DNA of 64,000 bases from Candidatus Omnitrophota bacterium. GTDB lineage: Bacteria > Omnitrophota > Gorgyraeia > Zapsychrales > Zapsychraceae. The position numbers and the translations under genes are program-made. The notes below the pieces were generated by a model, which saw only the letters and a program-made list of their open reading frames with translations, did no database searches and was not told the origin of the DNA. The stretch's first letter is position 1. Every line of letters begins with the position of its first letter. Below, piece by piece: positions 25,432 through 33,941 of the stretch. The stretch covers positions 1 to 64,000 of the forward strand of contig JAGOSC010000006.1 in assembly GCA_018062515.1 (NCBI GenBank), in the 5' to 3' direction.

Positions 25432-27528
25432 ATGCTATTAAAAAAATTTTGCGTTTTGCCTTGCCGCATTTTGATCTTAATGTTTCTTCTTGGCGGGTGT
25501 TCTGTATCCGATTATTTTCAAAAGGATTCACTGACCGATTCCGCGTATGTATGGGTTAATCAGTCTGCCCGAATCGATGTGATCGAAGCCCGCAGTAATG
25601 ATGAACAGGTCTTGATAAAGTTTAGATCTTTTCTAAAAGACAGTGATCAAAGCCAGATTTTTTTTGCTAAAGCCAAATGGGGAAAAAATGCTTTACTTAA
25701 AATCAGCCTCGATAAGAACGTTGTGTTGAACCTTGAATTCATCGACGAAGCGAGCTGGAAAAAAGAAGCCGCTCAATTGCCATCGACGGTAGTATTAGCT
25801 GAAAATCATTGGGAAGATTTTCAAAATGAATTAAATAAGGCGGTTGCGCCGGAGATTGCTTTTGTAGGTTCATTGGTTAAATATGATTTTAATGAACTTG
25901 TTTATTATCACGATTTTCAGGGCGATATTCAAATTGTAGAATATAAAGATAAGCCTCTCGAGGTGACCATTGAGAAAACCTATAACCAGACGGAATTTAC
26001 TCGGCTGATTATTAGTACGCTGGAAAAGTATTTAAAAAAGAACGATCTACGTGCGGAAACGGTACTGCTCACGGTGCAATCTTCGTACGACGACCAGCAA
26101 ACCTTTCTGTACGTCGATATTTTGAACGCGATGGCGGTTAGTTTGCGAACAATTCATTCTGATCAATCCCGTTATTTGATACCCGTCTCTGACCGGTTAA
26201 ACTCAGCGGACCAAATTATCCTCGAAGGCCAAGTTATCGGAGTGGCGACGCGGCCGTTTTCTTCTGCCTTTAGGTTATATTCCTGGGTTAAAGGTTCGGC
26301 CGTGCACAGCATCAAACCTCAAAAATGGATTCCGCAGATTTTCTCGTCGGAGCCTATTCCTGCTTTAAATGACGGTCTGGGAATGAATCTCGATGATTTT
26401 GAAAAAGAATTAGATAATCTCCTCGGAAATACCCGCTCTAGCGGAACGATTCGATTTTTGATCGGAGGGGATCAATTCTTTCCCGAGTTCGAGAAAGAGT
26501 TGAGATCCGCACATCGGTCGATTGATTTACGCACATTTATTTTTGATAATGATGATTATGCTATTGAAATCGCTAATCTTTTGAAATTAAAATCCAAAGA
26601 GAAAAAAATGTCCGTGCGTATTCTGCTCGACGGAATCGGTACCATTATGGGGCAAGGAGCCACACCTGCGAATTTACCGTCGGGATTTACGCCGCCAGCT
26701 TCGATTGTCAAATATTTATCGAAGGGATCAGATATTAACGTCCGGGTGAGGCCGAACGCGTGGTTTAAAGCGGATCATACGAAGACGATTATTATCGACG
26801 AGAAAATATGCTACACCGGCGGGATGAACATCGGCCGGGAATACCGTTACGATTGGCACGACTTGATGATGGAACTGCGAGGACCGATTATCTTGGAAAT
26901 TTTGCATGAATTTGATATTGCCTGGGCGCACGCGGATAGGCTTGGAGATATTTCTTATTTGGTTCAGCGCATTAAATATCGTCGACCGAATCCGGAAATG
27001 TCCACGGGGGGTATTCCCATTCGTCCACTTTATACACGCGCGGATGATCCTCAAATATTTAATGCTCAAATGGCGGCGATCAAGCAGGCCAAAAAATATA
27101 TTTATATTTCAAACGCGTATTTTTCGGACAACAATATTATCAACGGATTACTTGAGGCTCGTCGAAGAGGAGTGGATGTCAGAGTTATTCTTCCCGTCAA
27201 CGGTAATCATGAGATTATGAATAAAAACAATATTGTTATAGCTAATCTCATGTTTGAAAATGGTATTAAAGTTTATTTTTATCCGCGTATGAGCCACATT
27301 AAAGCCGCTGTATACGACGGCTGGTTTTGCAGCGGCTCGGCGAATTTCGATAAGTTGAGCTTTGTTGATAATTTGGAATTTAATATCGCCACGTCGGATC
27401 CTGAAACGGTTCAACGGGCCATTTCCGAACTGTTTGAACCAGATTTTAAGAAATCAATGCTCATGACCGAACCGCTTGAAAGTGACCTCAAAGATCGCAT
27501 CGCCAAATTCCTTGCCGGGCAACTATAG
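25432..27528 (+). CDS. Phospholipase D/cardiolipin synthase-like lipoprotein
   Basis: 698 residues from ATG 25432, 8 bases after AAGGGA; the frame is open further upstream but that part covers a hairpin and would bury the leader. A lipoprotein signal (ILILMFLLGGCSVSD) places it on a membrane outside the cytoplasm. About 340 residues of unrecognised sequence precede two PLD domains with HxKxxxxD motifs: HTKTIIID (His about 449) and HIKAAVYD (His about 622). Paired HKD motifs form one active site for phosphatidyl transfer or phosphodiester cleavage. Cardiolipin synthases are usually integral membrane proteins; a lipid-anchored form with a large N-domain is unusual. Confidence 0.85.
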   Translation: MLLKKFCVLPCRILILMFLLGGCSVSDYFQKDSLTDSAYVWVNQSARIDVIEARSNDEQVLIKFRSFLKDSDQSQIFFAKAKWGKNALLKISLDKNVVLNLEFIDEASWKKEAAQLPSTVVLAENHWEDFQNELNKAVAPEIAFVGSLVKYDFNELVYYHDFQGDIQIVEYKDKPLEVTIEKTYNQTEFTRLIISTLEKYLKKNDLRAETVLLTVQSSYDDQQTFLYVDILNAMAVSLRTIHSDQSRYLIPVSDRLNSADQIILEGQVIGVATRPFSSAFRLYSWVKGSAVHSIKPQKWIPQIFSSEPIPALNDGLGMNLDDFEKELDNLLGNTRSSGTIRFLIGGDQFFPEFEKELRSAHRSIDLRTFIFDNDDYAIEIANLLKLKSKEKKMSVRILLDGIGTIMGQGATPANLPSGFTPPASIVKYLSKGSDINVRVRPNAWFKADHTKTIIIDEKICYTGGMNIGREYRYDWHDLMMELRGPIILEILHEFDIAWAHADRLGDISYLVQRIKYRRPNPEMSTGGIPIRPLYTRADDPQIFNAQMAAIKQAKKYIYISNAYFSDNNIINGLLEARRRGVDVRVILPVNGNHEIMNKNNIVIANLMFENGIKVYFYPRMSHIKAAVYDGWFCSGSANFDKLSFVDNLEFNIATSDPETVQRAISELFEPDFKKSMLMTEPLESDLKDRIAKFLAGQL

Positions 27529-27784
27529 TTGACAATTTGGATAAATCCTCCCGTCGATATACCAAGTTCCTGAGACCGTTAATCATTTGCCGCCAGGCAT
27601 GATTGGCGGGACCGATACTCATTGGTACCTGTTGGTGGCTTGGATTAAAAGCTGATCTTGCTCGCTGACGAGCTCCATTCAAAGTTCAGTTGCACATCCG
27701 TCCATTTATCCTTCTCAATTTTTATCAGGCACCGAATTTCAAAAAGAATCATCCGGCTAACAACACTTATTAGATGACCAATTC
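27529..27784. other. Intergenic stretch without a recognisable gene
   Basis: No credible coding frame. TTGACA at 27530-27535 lacks a well-placed -10. Small hairpins (CCGCCA/TGGCGG near 27590-27609; GCTCG/CGAGC near 27660-27673) have no T-run and no phylogenetic support that I can see. It may be a leader or remnant. Confidence 0.4.
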
Positions 27785-27830
27785 TGTCCTGGTATGTCTT
27801 ATTGACATTTAAATGTTCAGGAATTATACT
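27785..27830 (+). promoter_or_regulatory. Promoter with conserved upstream element, PEP-CTERM gene 1
   Basis: TTGACA (27802-27807), 17 bp, TATACT (27825-27830). From TGTCCT (27785) through TTGACATTT the sequence nearly matches that before the second PEP-CTERM gene (28221 on), with identical spacing, so both genes likely share a regulator or arose by duplication. Confidence 0.8.
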
Positions 27831-27878
27831 TCGCCTACACCTTGTGTATTTGTATGACTTTTATTGAGAGGGAAGTAA

Positions 27879-28181
27879 ATGAACAAAATGATATTAAGCT
27901 TACTGGTATTTACGTTGGTGATGCTATTTGCCGCGACTTCAAAGAGTGAGGCATTTATGGTGTCAGGTGAAGAAACTGCGGGATCCGTACTGACGGCAAC
28001 GGATACCAACGATGTACGAATCGTTACAATTGATCGTCCAGTTGTATTTGCTAATGATGAAGGTTCCGGCGGTGGTTGTGATCCTTCGCATGGTGCTGGT
28101 TGCACAGTCCCTGAACCGGCTTCCGCTCTACTGCTTTCTTCGGGACTAGTCGCCGCGCTATTACGAAAAAAATGGGCTTAA
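27879..28181 (+). CDS. Small secreted PEP-CTERM protein 1
   Basis: 100 residues. A Sec signal (MILSLLVFTLVMLFAATSKSEA) precedes about 50 residues of mature sequence rich in Gly, Asp, Thr and Ser (GSGGGCDPSHGAGC). The C-terminus VPEPASALLLSSGLVAALLRKKWA is a complete PEP-CTERM anchor: VPEP, hydrophobic helix, basic end. In the family this is recognised by an exosortase (EpsH/XrtA) and linked to exopolysaccharide production. No exosortase is in the window. It is a paralogue of the gene at 28317, with matching KSEAF.VSG after the leader. Confidence 0.88.
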   Translation: MNKMILSLLVFTLVMLFAATSKSEAFMVSGEETAGSVLTATDTNDVRIVTIDRPVVFANDEGSGGGCDPSHGAGCTVPEPASALLLSSGLVAALLRKKWA

Positions 28182-28220
28182 TTTAGCTAGGCAGTTTGCG
28201 GTTTAAGTTTATTTAGTGTT

Positions 28221-28266
28221 TGTCCTAGTGTGTCATATTGACATTTTATGATTCGTTATCTATACT
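28221..28266 (+). promoter_or_regulatory. Promoter with conserved upstream element, PEP-CTERM gene 2
   Basis: TTGACA (28238-28243), 17 bp, TATACT (28261-28266), with TGTCCT 17 bp before the -35 exactly as in the copy at 27785. Confidence 0.8.
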
Positions 28267-28316
28267 TCCACTAAATTTCAATTCGTACTACTTAAAGACA
28301 ACAAGAGGAAATTAAA

Positions 28317-28598
28317 ATGATTAAGAAATTAATGAGCATTCTAGCCATCACAATCCTGACATTTGCCATTAATGCGTCGAAGAGTGAAGCGTTTATCGTA
28401 TCTGGTGATGAAAATTCAGCCATGCCTGAATCGGCCACGCAAACAGTTTCCGTAGGAACGATAAATGAAGGTGATAGAATCATCGTGCCCCCAGATCCTT
28501 GTTTCCCGAACGCATGTCCTTCAACTCCTGAACCAGCATCACTTCTTTTATTATCATCTGGTCTAGTTGGCATATTGTTACGAAAAAAATTAGCTTAG
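28317..28598 (+). CDS. Small secreted PEP-CTERM protein 2
   Basis: 93 residues. The signal peptide MIKKLMSILAITILTFAIN-ASKSEA leads to a short mature region (EAFIVSGDENSAMPES) and a two-Cys segment (DPCFPNACPS), then TPEPASLLLLSSGLVGILLRKKLA, a PEP-CTERM sorting tail. It is a paralogue of the gene at 27879. Mature sequence before the tail is only about 45 residues, so it is more likely a surface matrix or signalling peptide than an enzyme. AAGAGGAAATTAAA precedes the ATG and a strong terminator follows. Confidence 0.88.
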   Translation: MIKKLMSILAITILTFAINASKSEAFIVSGDENSAMPESATQTVSVGTINEGDRIIVPPDPCFPNACPSTPEPASLLLLSSGLVGILLRKKLA

Positions 28599-28627
28599 TT
28601 TGATTGGTAAAGTATTCGAAAATAAAA

Positions 28628-28655
28628 AACCCCCGAAAATATCGGGGGTTTTTTT
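28628..28655 (+). terminator. Rho-independent terminator after PEP-CTERM gene 2
   Basis: AACCCCCGA / TCGGGGGTT stem with a 5-base loop and following T-run. Confidence 0.93.
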
Positions 28656-28720
28656 GTCATTAAAGACAGCTTTTTAAAAGTATGTTTGAAATGCGCACAT
28701 GTGTGTGGTAATATTCTCAT

Positions 28721-29785
28721 ATGAATATGCCACACCATTGGAAAGGTCGCGGAGCCTTAACGAATCCGGATAATCGGTTTGAGACGATTCATGTTGAACC
28801 GGATGAAGAGTTCGATCCTCTCGAACGATCAAAACCAAAGACAATATATTTACATGATACAACCAAGACACTGATTACCTATAATGACAGCCCGGATGTT
28901 GGTTTTAGTGCAGGCATTAACCCTTATCGTGGTTGTGAGCATGGCTGTATTTATTGTTTTGCCCGGCCGTCGCATGAATATTTAGGATTTTCCAGCGGAT
29001 TGGATTTTGAGACAAGAATTCTTGTGAAACTGAATGCGGCGGACATTCTGCGCAAAGAGCTTTTGTCTTCCAAATATAAACCGCAGCCCATTGCATTTTC
29101 CGGGAATACAGATGTTTATCAGCCGGTTGAACGCAAATTAAATGTTACGCGGCAATGTCTTGAGGTCTTCGCCGAATTTCGAAATCCCGTGATCATGATT
29201 ACCAAAAATCGATTAATTGAAAGAGATATTGATTTACTTAAAATTTTAAGCGATTACAATGCGGTTAAAGTTTTTATATCGGTGACATCTTTAGATTCCA
29301 CTCTGGCATCTAAAATGGAACCGAGAGCGTCCTGTCCGTCTGATCGACTGAAAGCGATTAAAGCATTAAGTCAGGCAGGCATACCCGTTGGAGTAATTAT
29401 TGGGCCGGTCATTCCCGGATTAACCGATGAAGAGCTTCCCGCAATTCTTAAGGCGGCTGCAGATGCCGGAGCAACCACATCTCATTTTGTTGTGCTTAGG
29501 TTGCCGTTCGCTGTGAAAATATTATTTGAGCAATGGCTGGAAAGTCATTTTCCGGATAAAAAACAGAAAGTCCTTAATAGGATTAAGTCGGTTCGATCAG
29601 GGAAGCTTAATGATCCCGACTTCCATACACGAATGAGCGGTACGGGAATTTATGCCGAACAAATTCATTCCATATTCAAAGTTTACAGTAAGCGTTATAA
29701 ATTAGACCGGCCATCCATCGGTTTGTCGACTGCGTCCTTTCGGAAGCCTAGTAAACAGTTCATGTTATTCGACGAGAAAATGTAA
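28721..29785 (+). CDS. Radical SAM protein, PA0069/Rv2578c family (SPL-like)
   Basis: 354 residues. The 4Fe-4S motif RGCEHGCIYCF (Cys 72, 76, 79, a CxxxCxxC triad) follows GINPYRG. Further family landmarks are FSGNTDVYQPVE, VMITKNRLIERD-like MITKNRLIE, and PVIPGLTDEE. This is the spore photoproduct lyase-related PA0069 family, whose members are inferred DNA-repair or modification enzymes of unproven reaction. The N-terminus GRGALTNPDNRFE is also typical. The gene is monocistronic, after a terminator. Confidence 0.9.
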   Translation: MNMPHHWKGRGALTNPDNRFETIHVEPDEEFDPLERSKPKTIYLHDTTKTLITYNDSPDVGFSAGINPYRGCEHGCIYCFARPSHEYLGFSSGLDFETRILVKLNAADILRKELLSSKYKPQPIAFSGNTDVYQPVERKLNVTRQCLEVFAEFRNPVIMITKNRLIERDIDLLKILSDYNAVKVFISVTSLDSTLASKMEPRASCPSDRLKAIKALSQAGIPVGVIIGPVIPGLTDEELPAILKAAADAGATTSHFVVLRLPFAVKILFEQWLESHFPDKKQKVLNRIKSVRSGKLNDPDFHTRMSGTGIYAEQIHSIFKVYSKRYKLDRPSIGLSTASFRKPSKQFMLFDEKM

Positions 29786-29792
29786 CGCAAAC

Positions 29793-29820
29793 TTCACACA
29801 CTATTCACATGATGTATACA
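29793..29820 (+). promoter_or_regulatory. Pho-box-like direct repeat and -10, phoBR promoter
   Basis: TTCACA at 29793-29798 and again at 29804-29809, 11 bp apart, followed by TATACA at 29815-29820. The same TTCAC-type pair occurs before the porin and a weaker one before pstS. It suggests PhoB autoregulation. Confidence 0.6.
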
Positions 29821-29913
29821 TGCGCCGTATATGCTTTATATGTTGTGCTTTATAAGGTAGGCATGATATTATTTTTTATAACAAAATAAATTTTTAGGAG
29901 CAATTAATTAAGT

Positions 29914-30609
29914 ATGTCTAATGAAAATATATTAATTGTTGAAGACGATAAGAATATATCGAAGCTGGTTAAATATAATTTAGAAAAAGCCGGCTATAGC
30001 TGTCACGCGGTTGTCACCGGTGAAGAGGGTTTTACTGTTCTCGACAAAGAAGAAATTAATTTAATCATTCTCGACGTCATGTTGCCAAAAATGGATGGGT
30101 TTGAAGTGTGCCGAATCATTCGGCAAGATGATTCCTATTCTCATATCCCGATCATTTTATTAACAGCTCGAGGAGAAGAAATTGACCGTATTGTAGGCCT
30201 GGAATTAGGGGCCGACGATTATATTGCCAAACCATTTAGTCCGCGCGAATTGGTCCTTCGGGTAAAAGCCATTCTTAAAAGATCAGTCATTAAAAAGGAT
30301 GGCAAGCTTAAAGATGTGCTCAGTTTTGATCAATTAAAAATTGATATTCCTCGTCATAAAGTATCTGTTAACTCAAAAGAAGTTCAATTAACGGCCATGG
30401 AATTTGATCTCTTAGTCATGTTGTTAAATCGTATGGGACGCGTTCAAAGCCGCGAACAATTGTTAAGCGATGTCTGGGGCATTGAAGCGGATGTGACGAC
30501 CCGCACGGTGGACACACACGTAAAACGATTAAGACAAAAACTCGGCCGTTACGGCAAATATATTGAAACGGTTCGCGGATACGGGTATCGCTTTTATGAA
30601 CAGGAGTAA
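29914..30609 (+). CDS. phoB: Phosphate regulon response regulator PhoB
   Basis: 231 residues. Receiver: acidic pair at 11-12, phospho-acceptor Asp about 54 in IILDVMLPKMDGFEV, Lys in DYIAKPFSPRELV. The winged-helix domain ends VRGYGYRFYEQE. RTVDTHVKRLRQKLGRY is typical PhoB recognition-helix sequence. The kinase follows after 5 bp and pstSCAB-phoU converges on it, which secures the PhoB assignment over other OmpR-type regulators. Confidence 0.93.
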   Translation: MSNENILIVEDDKNISKLVKYNLEKAGYSCHAVVTGEEGFTVLDKEEINLIILDVMLPKMDGFEVCRIIRQDDSYSHIPIILLTARGEEIDRIVGLELGADDYIAKPFSPRELVLRVKAILKRSVIKKDGKLKDVLSFDQLKIDIPRHKVSVNSKEVQLTAMEFDLLVMLLNRMGRVQSREQLLSDVWGIEADVTTRTVDTHVKRLRQKLGRYGKYIETVRGYGYRFYEQE

Positions 30610-30614
30610 TCGTT

Positions 30615-32012
30615 TTGCGCGTTAATATCCAATACAAAATTACATTGATCATTTCTCTTATTGTGGCCACGATTCTAGTGGGCATATTTGCTTATCTGAA
30701 ATTAACAGTCGCGTTGACCGCGACTAATCAGCCGTTAAACAGTCTCACCAAATTATTTTTTGTTTCATTGGCTATCGGTATTTGCTTGTCGCTTGTCCTC
30801 GGATTTTTTGCTTCCTGCGTTGTATTTAAACCGATTAAAGAAGTTTCATTACTGGCTAAGAGTATCGCGGCCGGCGATTTTTCCAGAACAATCGGCATTT
30901 ATACCGACGACGAATTTGGTGATTTATCCAATTCCATCAATTTTATGTCCAAGCAAATCAAAGAAAGAATAGATGAGGTGGTAAGCAACCGGCTTCGTTT
31001 AGAAGCTGTTTTGCTGAGCATGTTTGATGGGGTCATGGTCGTCGACAAACACGGGAAAATGATTTTAATGAATCAAGCGTTAAGGAATTTATTTCAAGTT
31101 ATGGATGAAATTATTGGGAAAAAGCCGATCGAGGTGATCCGTAATGCGGATATACAAGACATTGCGAGTCAAGTGACGCAAAAAAATGCAGGTTATTTAT
31201 CCCGTGAATTAACGGTTTTATTCCCCCAGGAAAAACATTTTATTGTCCACGCAACGCCCGTCACATTTAATGGGTCTGTCGACGGAGCCATTTTGGTCTT
31301 TCATGATATTACAGAATTAAGACGGCTTGAGTTAGTTCGAAAAGATTTTGTGGCGAATGTCTCCCATGAACTGCGCACCCCGATTACAAATATAAAAGGT
31401 TATGCCGAAACGCTTCTCGAGGGGGCTTTAAATGATAAAGCCAATGCGGAAGATTTTATCAAAATCATTTATTCTGAATCAGAGCGTTTAGCGAAGCTCG
31501 TCGAGGATGTCCTTGATTTATCCCGTATCGAATCCGGTAAAATGGAATTCAGTTTTAAAGAGCAAAATATTTATGAACTGGTCAATCAGGTAGCCAAAGA
31601 CCTTCGCAAACAACTGGAACAGAAAAAAATTATTCTTAAAAATGAAATTCCTGAGAATCTCGGCCATGTTAACTTTGATGCCACCAGTATCGCTCAAGTT
31701 TTTCTTAATTTGATTGAAAATGCGATTAAATATAATAGAGAAAATGGAACGATTACTATTTCGGCGGCGAATAAAGGTAATGGAATTGAAGTAAGGGTAT
31801 CCGACACGGGTATTGGTATTCCCGACGAGGATTTGCCGCGCGTTTTTGAACGATTTTATCGGGTTGATAAAGCGCATTCGCGTGAAGTCGGAGGGACTGG
31901 TCTAGGACTTTCGATTGTCAAACATATCATCCAGGCGCATAAAGGTGAGGTTTATGTAACAAGTCAATTGGGTGTTGGGTCCACATTCTGCTTTACTTTA
32001 CCCGCGAATTAA
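30615..32012 (+). CDS. phoR: Phosphate regulon sensor kinase PhoR
   Basis: 465 residues. Two helices (about 9-28 and 45-70) bracket a very short external loop, so the protein does not sense ligand outside, as for PhoR. HAMP about 70-122, PAS about 125-235, phospho-acceptor His 251 in NVSHELRTPITNIKGYAE, N-box NLIENAIKYNRE, G-boxes DTGIGIP and GTGLGLSIVKHI. It starts at TTG 30615, 8 bases after AGGAG; no suitable ATG exists. It pairs with phoB. Confidence 0.93.
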   Translation: MRVNIQYKITLIISLIVATILVGIFAYLKLTVALTATNQPLNSLTKLFFVSLAIGICLSLVLGFFASCVVFKPIKEVSLLAKSIAAGDFSRTIGIYTDDEFGDLSNSINFMSKQIKERIDEVVSNRLRLEAVLLSMFDGVMVVDKHGKMILMNQALRNLFQVMDEIIGKKPIEVIRNADIQDIASQVTQKNAGYLSRELTVLFPQEKHFIVHATPVTFNGSVDGAILVFHDITELRRLELVRKDFVANVSHELRTPITNIKGYAETLLEGALNDKANAEDFIKIIYSESERLAKLVEDVLDLSRIESGKMEFSFKEQNIYELVNQVAKDLRKQLEQKKIILKNEIPENLGHVNFDATSIAQVFLNLIENAIKYNRENGTITISAANKGNGIEVRVSDTGIGIPDEDLPRVFERFYRVDKAHSREVGGTGLGLSIVKHIIQAHKGEVYVTSQLGVGSTFCFTLPAN

Positions 32013-32094
32013 GAATTCACAGGAAATTAATCGGAATGTCATAAAATCCACACATAATTTAATAATAATAGATTAATAAAGAAAGGAGGGAAAA

Positions 32095-32292
32095 ATGAAT
32101 AGATTTGAATTGGCCATTAGTCCAAATATCGATCAAGTTGCCAGCAGCATAAGAACTCGAATAATAAATTTACATAATTTATTAGATCTTATCGAAAACA
32201 CACATCGATATGATGATGATTCTGTTTTATCATCGTTGAGAGAATCAGAAGTGGAATTAAGACGTTTACGTCGACTTATCAGTGAATCATAA
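32095..32292 (+). CDS. Small helical protein of unknown function
   Basis: 65 residues, not recognised. AAAGGAGGGAAAA directly before the ATG is among the strongest ribosome-binding sites in the window, which supports translation. The sequence is amphipathic helix with an Arg-rich end (LRRLRRLISES). It lies between phoR and phoU and could be in the phoBR transcript or have its own promoter; a single TTCACA occurs at 32016. A long hairpin follows its stop. Confidence 0.65.
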   Translation: MNRFELAISPNIDQVASSIRTRIINLHNLLDLIENTHRYDDDSVLSSLRESEVELRRLRRLISES

Positions 32293-32294
32293 CT

Positions 32295-32341
32295 AAATCG
32301 TTCATGAATAAAATGACCCTCAATTTTATTCGGAACGATTT
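32295..32341. terminator. Bidirectional terminator between the small gene and phoU
   Basis: AAATCGTTC / GAACGATTT outer stem and GAATAAAAT / ATTTTATTC inner stem with an 8-base loop. The phoU stop codon lies inside it. A/T-rich tails on both sides fit termination in either direction. Confidence 0.7.
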
Positions 32342-33024
32342 ACTTTTTTATGCGTAGAAATCAATTCTTCCAAATGATGTTTCACAATTTTCGCATCAAT
32401 CATATAAATAACATCTTCGGCAATATTTGTCGCATGGTCACAAATTCGTTCTAGATCGCGGGCGACCAAAAGAAGAGGGACAGCGCGGGGCGCGGTTGTT
32501 CCGTCTTTGACCATGTGCTCATAAATCAATTCCTTAATAATATTGGTGCGTAGTTCATCCGCTTCTTTATCAGAAAAGATAACAGACTTAGCTAATTCAT
32601 CATTACGTTGGATAAAAGATTCAATGGCGGTTCTGACCATACGTTTGGCAATTTCCGCCAGGCGAGGAATATCCACCAAAGGTTTCAATAACGGCTTATC
32701 CGCCAGTTCGATCACCCGTCGGGATATATTGACCGTTAAATCGGCAATGCGTTCTAAATTTGAACTAATGTGCATGCCCGTCGTGATAAATCGTAAATCA
32801 TTCGCCATAGGCTGGAATAGAGCCAGAAGTTCAATGGAGCTTTCTTCAATTTTATTCTCGAGATCATCGATCTTTTGATCATTTCCGGCAACTTCTTTAG
32901 CTAATTCAATGTTCCTTACTTTAAGAGATTCGACACATTTATGGATGGCTTCTTCCGTTAACGTCGCCATTTTCAGTAAATGGTTATTTAATGTTTGTAA
33001 CTCTTGGTCCAAATGTCTTTGCAT
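32326..33024 (-). CDS. phoU: Phosphate signalling protein PhoU
   Basis: 232 residues, all helical, with the two PhoU repeats (about 10-105 and 115-210). DLRFITTGMHISSNLERIADL and LLLVARDLERICDHATNIAEDVIY carry the conserved E/DxxxD metal-cluster residues of each repeat. It mediates negative control of PhoR by the Pst transporter. AAAGGA lies 8 bases before ATG. It is the last gene of pstSCAB-phoU, 49 bp after pstB. Confidence 0.95.
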   Translation of the reverse strand: MQRHLDQELQTLNNHLLKMATLTEEAIHKCVESLKVRNIELAKEVAGNDQKIDDLENKIEESSIELLALFQPMANDLRFITTGMHISSNLERIADLTVNISRRVIELADKPLLKPLVDIPRLAEIAKRMVRTAIESFIQRNDELAKSVIFSDKEADELRTNIIKELIYEHMVKDGTTAPRAVPLLLVARDLERICDHATNIAEDVIYMIDAKIVKHHLEELISTHKKVNRSE

Positions 33025-33073
33025 GGTCGGGTCCTTTATTTTAGATAAGGCAATGCTTATTTTTTATCGAGTA

Positions 33074-33937
33074 TTAACCAAAACGGCCGGTGATGTAATC
33101 TTCCGTAATTTTTTGTTGAGGTTTCGTAAATATTTCTGATGTTTTTCCAACTTCAATGATTTCACCTAACATTAAGAAGGCCGTTGTGTCGGATATACGC
33201 GCTGCTTGCTGCATATTATGGGTAACGATGACAATGGTATATTTTTCTTTTAACTGCACAATCAATTCTTCAATTTTTGCCGTCGCTATAGGGTCTAGAG
33301 CGGAACAAGGCTCGTCGAATAGAATAACCTTTGGTTTAACGGCCAACGCGCGCGCGATGCAAAGCCTTTGTTGCTGACCGCCGGATAAAGAGAAGCCGGA
33401 ATCAGAGAGGCGATCCTTGACTTCATCCCATAATGCTGCTTTCTTAAGGCTGTCTTGAATAACATCGTCGAGAAATGATTTGTTTGTAATGCCTTGAATT
33501 CTCAGTCCATACGCAATATTTTCATAAATACTTTTTGGAAATGGATTAGGCTTTTGAAAAACCATGCCGATTTCCCGTCGAAGTTCGGTGACATCGATTT
33601 CACTGGAATATAAATCTTTTTGGTGATAATAAATTTTTCCGACGGGTTTAAAGGCGGGAATTAAATCATTCATGCGGTTTAGGCAGCGAAGAAGGGTGCT
33701 TTTCCCGCATCCGGAAGGACCCATAAGCGCAGTGACTGATTTCGCCGCGATAGTTAAACTTATATTTTTTAAAACATCTTTTTGTCCATATGAACCAGTC
33801 AGCTGTTCAATTTTAAAAACAATTTCCTGTGTTTCCATATTTTCTACCTTTGAAGGTTCTTTTTCTTGTGGAGGATTATTTTTAACCACAAAATTTTGTT
33901 TAGATTTATTTGATTTAAAATCATTCATAACAGCCAT
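33074..33937 (-). CDS. pstB: Phosphate ABC transporter ATP-binding protein PstB
   Basis: 287 residues. Walker A GPSGCGKST, signature LSGGQQQRLCIARAL, Walker B VILFDEPCSALDP and H-loop IVTHNMQQAARISD are intact; NRMNDLIP is PstB-specific. Residues 1-37 form a polar extension (Lys/Asn/Gln/Pro-rich) not usual in PstB. Either translation starts at ATG 33937, 4 bp after pstA with a GGTGG-like site, or at the Met about 34 codons later preceded by AAAGG. It energises phosphate import through PstCA. Confidence 0.95.
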   Translation of the reverse strand: MAVMNDFKSNKSKQNFVVKNNPPQEKEPSKVENMETQEIVFKIEQLTGSYGQKDVLKNISLTIAAKSVTALMGPSGCGKSTLLRCLNRMNDLIPAFKPVGKIYYHQKDLYSSEIDVTELRREIGMVFQKPNPFPKSIYENIAYGLRIQGITNKSFLDDVIQDSLKKAALWDEVKDRLSDSGFSLSGGQQQRLCIARALAVKPKVILFDEPCSALDPIATAKIEELIVQLKEKYTIVIVTHNMQQAARISDTTAFLMLGEIIEVGKTSEIFTKPQQKITEDYITGRFG

Positions 33938-33941
33938 AAGA

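Noticed and set aside
27488..27682. Minus-strand 64-codon frame after the phospholipase gene
   Set aside because: Partly overlaps the end of that gene, has no ribosome-binding site and no protein-like features.
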